From Cryptomeria japonica (taxonomy: Eukaryota; Streptophyta; Pinopsida; Cupressales; Cupressaceae), in NCBI RefSeq assembly GCF_030272615.1, contig NC_081414.1:909979009-910043008 (forward strand): a DNA stretch of 64,000 nucleotides, written 5' to 3'. The notes under the pieces were generated by a model. It ran no database searches. It saw only the letters and a program-made list of their open reading frames with translations, and was not told where the DNA came from. Of this stretch, positions 55,709-64,000 are shown one piece after another. Both the position numbers and the translations under genes were made by a program. Within the stretch, counting starts at the first letter, position 1. Every line of letters starts with the position of its first letter.

Positions 55709-57540
55709 TGTCTCTATTTTTTGCTTTTCTTTAGGCTTTCGTAGGTAGGGTTTTGGTAGGGTTTAAGCCTTTGGATATATTTTTGCAAAACCCTTGGCTT
55801 TGTTATATTATTTAGTTGACCTTTGATGTTAGGTTTTCTCCTTTTAAGTTGTCACAGAGAGTGCCCTCAATCATGTGGTGATAGACCCCTTATATCATGC
55901 CTAACGGGTCTGATCAGTTGTGTTAAATAAAAATTCTTTAGGCCTTATGCCACATGTGGATAAAAATCCCTATGCCTATATGTCCTAGTATGTGCCCCGA
56001 CCATGGCCCTAAAACCCTTTATAAGTCTCCACATGCAAACTAATTCCACCTAAGTGAGGGCCCCAAGGTCTAGTCGCACGGGACAGTGGGGAGTGTTATC
56101 TATAAAGAAAGGATTTACCCCACGCAACCTTCACATCTGAAAATTTGCCCATGCAGGATAAGACATTGCTTTATGCAAACAAGGGTGCTTACCCTACATG
56201 GAATTATATGAAGAAAGCAGAAAGATAGAAGAACCTCATGCAGGATAGCAGGAATAAATGAATTGTGTCGAGAGGTCTACCTCATAGGAGTCACAAGTTG
56301 CATCTTTGGGCACTGCAAAATAAGTGACTCAAGGGGATTAAGAGGTCCCCACTATCCCACGAGACCATCAACCATTTCTATGTCTGATTGAAAGAGAAGA
56401 TACAAGAACCTTATGCGGGGTAGTTGGAAGAAGTGAAGCATTAGTGAATTTCTTACCCCACAAAGATGAAGAATGCTAGTTGAGGGTGATGCGAGGAGAA
56501 AAATGTTGGATAGACCTATTCTTCCCAACATCCCACAGCGATATAAAAAATAAATCAATGAATGAGAGTTTTGTGTAGAAAAAGTTGATGCCTATGTGGG
56601 CTGGCAGGGATAGTGAAGACCAAAACAAACTCCTAACCCCCAAGGTTCTGATACAGAGAAATAAAATGGTGCAGGGAGAAATAGGGTAAGGAGTTTAGTA
56701 CTCCCTGACACCCCACATCTAGCAATGGATGAAGGATACAAAGGTAAGAAAGGATGGAGTGTGCAAAGCTAGAGAGACCTGTGCGAGATAGCGGGAAGAA
56801 GTGAAGCATCAGTGAAGTTCTTACCCTGGAAGGATGAAGAATGCTTGTTGAGGGCAATGCAAGGAGAAAAATGTTGGATGAACAAGATGCTTGTTGAGAG
56901 AAATGCAGGGAGAAAAATGTTGGATAAACTTGTTCTTCCCGCCATCCCACAATGATATTAAAAATAAATCAATGCAATGTTCTGTGTACAAAAATTTGAA
57001 AGGCGATGCCCGTACGAGTTGGTGGGAACAGTGACGACCAAAATAAATGCATACCCCATAGGGTTTTGATATAGAGAAAGAAAATGGTGCAGGGAGAAAG
57101 GGGGTAAGGAATTTAGTACTCCCTGCCATCCCGCATCTAGAAATGGATGAAGGGTACAAAGGAAGGAAAGGATGGAGTGTACGAATCTAGAGAGAGTTGT
57201 GCGGGATAGCGGGAACCCTTAAAATATAAATGAAGGCTTACCCCGTAGGGGTAACATAAGCATGCAAAGGGTGATGTGGGCTAAAAGAAAGGAAGAGAGA
57301 TAGTAGTCCCCTCTACCCCATGATGACAGAAGTAAAAACAAAACAGAAGGAAGATCACTCCCTTCAGTGAGGAAAGGCAGTACCTCACGAGGCAATGGGA
57401 TGTATTAAGATGCATAAAGAGGCCTTCCCAACATGATGATGAGTGGAACCTGAAAGATGATATGGGGTAATGAAAGGTGAGAAGAGCAAGTCTCCCCACT
57501 ATCCCATGGGGGGGGAAATCTAAAGGATGACGAAGTTTTT
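55709..57540 (+). repeat. 5' LTR of element E (3' limit not fixed)
   Basis: Start defined by comparison with 63446-64000. TATA box TATAAG at 56020-56025 (also at about 63760). Most of the LTR after 56070 is a tandem array. I cannot locate the LTR end or primer site; the end lies somewhere between about 57510 and 57950. Confidence 0.7.
56077..57507 (+). repeat. ~185-bp array with alternating complementary GC-rich motifs in the E LTR
   Basis: Motif F (GCGGGATAGCGGGAA-like) starts at 56077, 56240, 56415, 56596, 56783, 57014, 57201 and 57387. Motif R (TCCCRCCATCCCRC-like, its reverse complement) starts at 56346, 56522, 56702, 56936, 57120, 57307 and 57493. F-to-R distance is 106-107 in six of seven pairs; the exception (153) contains a ~46-bp internal duplication (56834-56925). 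A third motif ACCCC-NN-AGGGG sits between F and R in several units (for example 57240-57254). Units alternate in type (56415/56783 alike, 56596/57014 alike). Confidence 0.85.
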
Positions 57541-57957
57541 GAAATCAAAAGCAATTAAAGGTGGCTTACTCGACACCATGTTTGCAGTCAGAGGTCGTAA
57601 AAGGGTGATCTTAAAAATTCAAAATTTTTACCAACGGTTGAATTTAAATTTCTGAGCCACCAATCCAATATGCAATGTGTGTAGGAATTAATGCCCACTA
57701 GCATGTGTGTCATAAAGGAAAAATTAAGGGTATTCTCATGCACCCTACATTTGAAGAGCAACTAGAGTGATTGAAGATAAAGCTAATAGTGAACCAAAGC
57801 ATTCGAAGCAACTGAATTACATCTCAAAAATCCAATAAGTCATTTCTAAGGCATTAATTTATGTTTCGCAAGGAGTTTTTAGCTTTTTGGGTAGAGTTTT
57901 TTAAAGAAAGGTTATGTTTCTTTCCCTAGTTGCGGGAGGGTATTATTTATTGAAATT
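57541..57957 (+). other. LTR/leader transition of element E
   Basis: No gene. No clear primer site found. ORF1 begins near 57958. Confidence 0.45.
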
Positions 57958-60180
57958 GTGTCTTTTTCTCTATTTGAAAGCAATACAATAGCATCATCTA
58001 TTGAGAATACCCCCTCCTCATCCACTACAAAGACCTCTAAAGTGCCAATAGGTTCCTCCATGCCTGAAATTACTCATGTCATCCTGTTAACCATAGTTCA
58101 TCCCATGTCAGATATTGCAAGTGCACCTTCTATTGAGTCTACCCCCGCAGCCACTCCTCATGCATCCCTAAAGGCTGAACCAAGCTCTCCACCTAAGAAA
58201 AATACTCCTTAGCCCAAAAAGAAAGAGGGTATCTAAGAAAGTAACAGTCATATCGATAGATGACGAATCATCTGATGACCCTAGCCCTCCCCCAAAGGCT
58301 AAGAAGCCAACTCAGAAGAGGAAGGGGGCTAGTCCTAAGTCATCTACCAAAAAGGCATCTACAGAGGCTTCCCTAGCAAAGGATCCACAAGTGGAGGGGT
58401 CACACCCATATGAGTAGTCCTCAGAACCCAAAAATAAAAGGAATCCTATCAAGAGGGCAGCCCCTAGGACCACTAAGAAGGCTAAATAGAGTCCCACATA
58501 AGAGGACCAAGCTCCTACCCAATCTGAGTAGCCTGCAAAAGCCTCAAATCCACTTGCCCCATCAAAGATAGCAAAGGAAATTGCCAAGGAGGTGGAGGAG
58601 TAGTTAGAAGAGATGGATCAGAGGAAGAAGAAGGAAGTAAGGAGTCTCCACTAAGATCTCCTTGAACTATTTCAAGATGCAACTATGTGGAAGAATCTCA
58701 AAATTGTATTCAATGATAATGAGTCAAGATGCAGAGATGGGTATACTAATGACTGAGGATGGGACATATTTTAATACTTTCATGAAAACAGAAACAAAAT
58801 AGTCCCAGTGTCAAACCCATGGAGACTCAATTTGGGAAAATTGGTACCCCCAATTGTATTTGTGGAGCCAATGCTGATTAGGGAACTTGGTAAGAAATAT
58901 CATCCTCGGAGCATGACTGTTAAAATAGACAGTGGTCATGTTCTAGTGGATATCACAAAAGAGACCATAATTGAATGTTTTGATCTGGATAGAAGTGTCA
59001 TTAGAGGCATTAATAAAGGCAAGTTGATAAGGGAGTATTATGCCAAAAAGGATTTCTATAAGAAGATGATAATGCCCCTCTTTTTGAAGAAATTGTATCA
59101 AGGAGGAAAGGGTTACCTCTTGAAATCAAAGAGGGAGCCTCTCAGTTTGATCCTCTTTGAGGATTATTTCTCAAAGAATTATTATGCTTTGTGCCACATT
59201 TTGGGGGAGGATTATGGATTAATAATGATGCCTGTGGACTTCATGATGATGGACATGAAGATCCAACATTCAAATACCAATGAATTATGTGATTTTTCTA
59301 CAATATTTCAAGAGAAGTTGCATGAGGTGTTGATAAAGGAAAAGAACCCCAAAGAGGGATTGAATTTTAAACACTATTCTTTGCTCTACCATCTTATTCT
59401 TTTTCAAAATAGAATCAGATGGGAGGAATCCTTGAAGGTGAACATTTTTTATCCCAGGACTAATGCAGGGTGGCCATCATGGCTAGTACAAAGGTGGACC
59501 CAGGTATGGGATAAAGGATCCAAATAATCTAATTATAAGGAATTCTTTGATTGTTTTGTTATGAGGATCCTAATTATGATGGGGGCCACACTACCAAGGC
59601 TTCCTAAGGACATCATAAAGATCTTGAGGGTCGGGAGTGCTCAAGCTAGTAACACTGTGTACCTTGAGGGTGCATTCACCCACAATTTTGGGGACTTTTT
59701 CTTCTACTCCAATTGTACATTGATTAGAGTATATGGGTGTAATCAAGCACCTCATATGTTGCCCATCACAACATCTCTCAGGCTTACATTTATAGAATTC
59801 ATATGGCAAATACTATGGTCAGAGAAAGACCAAACAAGAATAGAGAAGAAGGGGAAACACCTCCCCTGGGTGATAAAGTATAATGAGTTCTTTGTAGGGT
59901 GTGACACCCTTGATAAAGTGTAGGACTTCCTTACAAATAATTATAGGCTAAAGGTCAACTGGGAAAGGCGTTTTGATCCAAAAGGATATATTAATGACGT
60001 AAGGGTAAATAAATTAAACGTGAGGGGATTTACTCATATTTTTTATGAAAGGGAGGATTTAATTAGGAATTCCCACTCATCTGAGGCCTTGCAAAGAAGG
60101 AGGAAGTGGGAATACTTTAATAAATTGGAGAGGGAAAGGAGAGAGGAAGACCCTAAATATAATAGCTGGCTTTTTAGCTA
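57958..60180 (+). pseudogene. Unrecognised ORF1 of element E
   Basis: N-terminal part (57958-58800, with a frame change near 58212) is Ser/Pro/Thr-rich, then Lys-rich (A-K-K-P-T-Q-K-R-K, K-E-I-A-K-E-V-E-E). A globular part follows: open 58808-59524 (P-W-R-L-N-L-G-K-L-V-P-P-I-V-F, S-G-H-V-L-V-D-I-T-K-E-T-I-I-E-C-F, Y-A-L-C-H-I-L-G-E-D-Y-G-L), then 59561-59920 and a basic tail to 60180 (R-R-R-K-W-E-Y-F-N-K-L-E-R-E-R-R-E-E-D). Stops separate the parts. It occupies the place of gag but lacks the usual Ty3 gag core (W-x-x-L-P) and zinc knuckle. It could be a divergent gag or an extra ORF with gag deleted. Confidence 0.6.
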
Positions 60181-60380
60181 ATGTGGCCTTGAAAAGTGAT
60201 GATCATTACTTTAGTTGGGATTTCAGAAGTGGAAGTAAAAACTAGGCCATCTATTCCGCACAATATTTGCAATTTCCAAATATTCAATGATGACAATGAT
60301 TTGTTGAAGTTATTTCACTTGTGGATTAATATGAAATTCAAGAAATATATTTTAATGCTTTTGTAGAAGTTACAGATGGT

Positions 60381-61500
60381 GTGGAGACAGTTTTTGGGAA
60401 TGAAGTAGTTCAACTAAAGAAAAATAAAATCCCAAAAGGGTTGGTTGCTTTAAAAAGGGTATTTGATAATAGGGATAGCCAAGTAAGTAAATCATCGGTT
60501 GTCAATAAAGAAGACTTGGAAGAAATCAATTTAGGGACTAAATCATATCCTAAAAAGTTCTACATTGGCAAGAAGATTACACCTCAGATTAGATCCATGT
60601 TGATTGCATTGTTAAGTAAATACAAGCATGTATTTGCATGGTCTTATGATTATTTGAAAGCCTATAGAGAGGATCTATTTAAGCATGAGATTCCTCTAGA
60701 TCCAAATGCAAAGGCAGAGGCCTATTAATCCTTTTCTCGGGCCTAAGATGTAGGAAGAATTGATGAAGATTAGGGATGGTGGTATTATCAAACCAATAAG
60801 GCATTCATCTTGGGTCTCAAACCTTGTCCCAGTGAGGAAAAAGAATGGTGACATTAGACTATGTGTAGACTTTAGAAATTTAAATATGTCATCATTAAAG
60901 GACAATTTCCTCTTGCCAAACATGGAGGCAATGTTGCAAAAGGTGACTAGTTATGAATTACTATCCATGATGGATGGTTTTTCAAGTTATAATCAAGTTA
61001 AAGTGAAAGAGCCTGAGTAGTACAAGATTGCTTTTACTACTCCATGGGGGGCCTATGTTTATGTAAGGATGCCCTTTTATCTAACCAATGATCGTGCCAC
61101 TTTTTAGAGGGCCATGGATGTGGCATTTGTAGACTCGATTGATATCACCATGGTTGTATACCAAGATGACCTGATGGCATTCTCCAAGAAGGCTTAGGAT
61201 CATGGTTTTCACCTTGAGAAGTTATTTACATGATCCTTCGAGTATGGTATATCACTCAATCCCAAGATGTATCATTTTGTTGTAACTGAAGGAATGTTTT
61301 AAGGCCACATTATGTCAAAAGAGGGAGTTAGGATTGACCCAGAGAGAGTTGGGACAATAGATAAAATATCAATTCCCAAGATCATCAAGGCAATATAATC
61401 CTTCTTTGGCCAAATCCATTTTGTCCAAAGGTTTATTTCAAACTTTGTTGAAATTGTAAAGCCCATCTCTAGAATTCTTAAGAAAGGTGCCAAAATTGAC
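60381..61500 (+). pseudogene. Reverse transcriptase of element E
   Basis: Pre-RT block E-E-I-N-L-G-T (60518-60540) and Y-K-H-V-F-A-W-S-Y-D-Y (about 60620-60650), then G-I-I-K-P-I-R-H-S-S-W-V-S-N-L-V-P-V-R-K-K-N-G-D-I-R-L-C-V-D-F-R-N-L-N (60780-60885), M-M-D-G-F-S-S-Y-N-Q-V, F-T-T-P-W-G-A-Y-V-Y-V-R-M-P-F, the catalytic Y-Q-D-D (61159-61170) and G-H-I-M-S-K-E-G-V-R-I (about 61300-61335). Clear Ty3/gypsy RT. Catalytic Asp pair kept, at least six stops (60726, 61018, 61107, 61195, 61231, 61300 region). Confidence 0.93.
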
Positions 61501-61980
61501 TGGACAAATGAAGCTTTGGAGGCTTTTGTGGCAATCAAGAGAGCAATTAAAGAAGCCCCTATTCTAAAAGATCCAAATTTCAGTACACCATTTCAATTTT
61601 TTTCTTTTGCATCATTTCATACAGTTGCTACAGTCATGCTCCAAAAAGATGATGAAGGTTATGAGCCACCTATTGCATTTTACGGCAAGTCTCTTCAAAT
61701 AGTTGAACTTAAGTATGACATAGTGGAGAAACAAGCATATGCTCTGGTAAAAGTAGTTAATAATTTTAGATCATGCCTTGTAGGAGATAAAGTTGTTTCT
61801 TATGTCACAAATGTTGTAGTCAAAGATATTTTTGTTCAATCTAAAGTAACTAGCTGAAGGTGTAGATGGATAAATAAGATTCAAGAATTTAATATTGAAA
61901 TCCAAAACACCAAATTAGTCAATGGAATGGGTTAAGAAAATCTTATGGCTAAAGAAAACTTGGATCTTATCCAAGTAAAT
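61501..61980 (+). pseudogene. RNase H of element E
   Basis: Open 61516-61855. L-E-A-F-V-A-I-K-R-A-I-K-E-A-P-I-L (connection), F-F-S-F-A-S-F-H-T-V-A-T-V-M-L-Q-K-D-D-E-G (start of RNase H with Ser where many families have Asp), P-I-A-F-Y-G-K-S-L, K-Q-A-Y-A-L-V-K, then after a stop W-I-N-K-I-Q-E-F-N-I-E-I. The F-x-F-A-S variant is, as far as I recall, usual in one branch of plant Ty3 elements. Confidence 0.85.
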
Positions 61981-62079
61981 AGTGTACCCATTCCTAAAGA
62001 TAATGTTTGTAGTCTTCAGCAAACACCACGGTAAACCAGTATCATACATTTCTAGAAGTATATAAAATGCCTAGATGAT

Positions 62080-63283
62080 ATGATAGAAATTCAAAAGAGG
62101 ACCCTGAAGTTACAATGTCAAAGATATGTCTTCATCAATGTAGACATTTACTATAGGGATAAAGATGGAATTTTGTTACTTTGTTTGGATGAACACCAAG
62201 CCCAAGTTGTGCTTAAGGGTATGCATTCTGGAATATGTGGAGGACATTTCACAACTAGTACTACAACTCATAAAGTGTTAAGGTCTGGTTAATTCTGGCC
62301 CACTTTGTTTAAGGATGCACACACCTATGTGAGAAAATGTGAACCTTGTCAAAGATTCTCGCAAAAATTCAAGTATTCAGGAGTGCTTCCTCTCATACTT
62401 GTTCAAGTAGAGGCTCCATTCTATCAATGGGGCATTGATTTCATAGGGGAAATAGATGAATGGTCAAGTGGTGGACACTGGTGGATATTGGTAGCCACAA
62501 ATTACTTCACAAAATGGGTAGAGGCTATTCCAATTAGAAAATGCACAAGCAAGATTGTCATTGACTTCTTGTTCACCAATGTTATAACCCTGTTTGGGGT
62601 CCCAGTGAGACTGATTTGGATAACGCGATGTGTTTTAGATTTGAGGAGTTTACAAAATTTTGCAAATCATATGGAATTTGTATATCGTATGCCTCACCAT
62701 ACGACCCTCAAGGGAATGGACAAGAAAAATCCTGCAATAAGAGCCTCATGCAAATCATAAAGAGGACACTAAAATAGAACAAGAAAGCATGGGACTCCAA
62801 GTTGAAAATGGCAAGATGGGCAGATCGGGTTACAGTTAAGAAGGCAACAGGAAAGTCATCTTTTGAGCTAGTGTATGGGACACAGGTTAAATTACATATC
62901 AACAACTTGCTACATGTATATACATTTATTCATGAGAATGACTTGGAAATGCCTGACCCAATGGAAGAAAGGATGGAGCAACTTATGGAACTAGAAGATG
63001 TCATGAATAATGCTCACAAAAGAAATATGAAATTGTAGCAAAAAAGAAAATATATGTTTGACAAGAAGGCATCTGTGAGAAAATTCAATATAGATGACAT
63101 GGTGTTATTGTGGAATGCTAGAGCATAGGAGAAGGGAAAACATGGTAAGTTTAAGGCTATGTGGTTAGGCCCTTATGTTGTAATGGAGAGGAATGGTGAG
63201 GATTCATATTTCCTCACAGATATGAATGGTGAAATGTCGGAACTGCCTGTGCATGCATAGTTCCTAAAGCATTTCTTTGCTTA
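62080..63283 (+). pseudogene. Integrase of element E
   Basis: Zinc-binding H-S-G-I-C-G-G-H ... C-E-P-C-Q (62224-62355), core start Q-W-G-I-D-F-I-G-E-I (about 62425-62455), Y-F-T-K-W-V-E-A-I-P. A frame change near 62610 moves the D-N-A-M-C-F block and the P-Q-G-N-G-Q block to another frame, where the residue expected to be the catalytic Glu appears as Lys. The frame then continues R-W-A-D-R-V-T-V-K-K-A-T-G-K-S-S-F-E-L-V-Y-G (62816-62880) and ends with M-V-L-L-W-N-A-R-A, W-L-G-P-Y-V-V and F-L-K-H-F-F-A (63280). Inactive. Confidence 0.9.
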
Positions 63284-63445
63284 ACACTTTTCCATGCACA
63301 TTAGTCTTAGGGTTGTACATAGTTGTAAATATTCCTAGTGTTTTTTACTGGTCTGCAGCCTCAAACATCAGGATTCTTGCCTTGACCCTAGGAATCAAGT
63401 GTCACCAACTAGAGCCACTATTCGGAGTGTTTAAAATTTTGCCCT

Positions 63446-64000
63446 TGTCTATGTTTTTTGCTTTTTAAATGGCTTTGGTAGATAGGATTTTAGCAAGGTT
63501 TAAGCCTCTGGCTATATTTTTCCAAAACCCTTGGCTTTGTTATATTCTTCACTTACTGGTGATGGCAGGTTTGCTCCTTTTAAGTTGTCATAGAGAGTGT
63601 CCTCAATCGTGCGGTTACTAGCCCCTTATAGAATGCCTAGCAGATTTGGTTGGTCACATTAATTAAAGACTATTTAGGCCTTATGCCACCTGTGGCTAAA
63701 AATGGCTATGTCTATATTTCCTAGTGTGTGCCCCAACCTCAGTCCCCTTACCCTTTATAAGTCTCCACATGCAAAATAATTTCACTTAAGTGAAGGCCTC
63801 GACATCTGGTCACACGGGATAGTGGGGATTGTTATCTATAAAGAAAGGATTTACCCCACACAACCTTCACAGCTGAAAAGTTGCCCATGTGGGCCAAGAG
63901 ATTGCTTTGCGAAAATAAGGGTTCTTACCCCACATGGCATTATATGAAGAAAGCAATAGTAGGAACTAAGGAATTGCATCAAGAGGTTCACCCCATAGGA
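63446..64000 (+). repeat. 3' LTR of element E, cut by window edge
   Basis: Starts at TGTCTATG, colinear with 55709-56290, including TATA (about 63760), motif F (63813-63828) and the ACCCCACATGG block (about 63925). Between integrase and LTR (63284-63445) there is no gene and no convincing polypurine tract. Confidence 0.82.

Larger units (their letters stand above)
55709..64000 (+). mobile_element. Ty3/gypsy element E, partial (3' LTR cut by window edge)
   Basis: A sequence starting TGTCTCTATTTTTTGC at 55709 recurs as TTGTCTATGTTTTTTGC at about 63446 and the two copies stay colinear (TATA region, ACGGGAYAGTGGGGA, TATCTATAAAGAAAGGATTTACCCCAC) to the window end; they are read as LTRs. Between them lie ORF1 (57958-60180), RT (60381 on), RNase H and integrase. 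No typical gag core or protease motif is seen. Stops throughout. Confidence 0.85.

Noticed and set aside
1-64000. Looked for host genes, tRNA and rRNA genes.
   Set aside because: None found: tRNA-like sequences are only primer sites, and every recognisable coding region fits a retroelement.

Overview
The window is nuclear DNA from a seed plant with a large, repeat-rich genome. The AT-rich, heavily mutated LTR retrotransposons suggest a gymnosperm or conifer, but that is inference and the species cannot be fixed from this sequence. I see no host gene, tRNA or rRNA. Every recognisable coding stretch belongs to Ty3/gypsy or Ty1/copia LTR retrotransposons, and nearly all carry stops or frameshifts.

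The window resolves into nested insertions, most supported by 5-bp target-site duplications (TSDs). Left half: a Ty3 element of family A (minus strand; 5' LTR 21346-22112; RT/RNase H at 480-1290 and 1-449, running off the left edge) sits in the gag of a family-B element (B1, plus strand, 22113-28837). A second family-A copy (5641-19078, minus strand, TSD ATACT) is inserted inside the gag of the first. It has two LTRs, a tRNA-Arg-like primer site, a 2.3-kb leader, gag and protease. RT, RNase H and most of integrase are deleted, and between the integrase tail and the 3' LTR it carries a decayed plant-mobile-domain (PMD) gene on the opposite strand. A solo LTR (12605-13579, TSD AGTGT) interrupts its gag. 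Another solo LTR (23461-24948) interrupts the gag of B1.

Right half: a second family-B element (B2, plus strand, 30560-54637, TSD CCAAG) has been split by two copia elements. C (32295-41272, TSD CATAA) has a CCHC-type gag and a long ORF of unknown function where pol should be. D (42501-49640, TSD ATGAC) is a full gag-PR-IN-RT-RH copia on the minus strand. Without C and D, B2 is about 7.95 kb. B1 and B2 share the same gag, protease and proline-rich ORF with no RT or integrase, so family B looks like a non-autonomous family.

Right end (55709-64000): a Ty3 element E (plus strand) with a long LTR, an unrecognised ORF1, then RT, RNase H and integrase, and the start of its 3' LTR at the window edge.

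The most unusual signals lie outside the coding regions: an array of hairpins with compensatory arm changes just upstream of the antisense PMD gene; CACAGACG-type arrays in opposite orientation at the two ends of family A; five AT-rich inverted repeats in the family-A LTR; and, in the E LTR, a ~185-bp array in which two complementary GC-rich motifs alternate at near-constant spacing.
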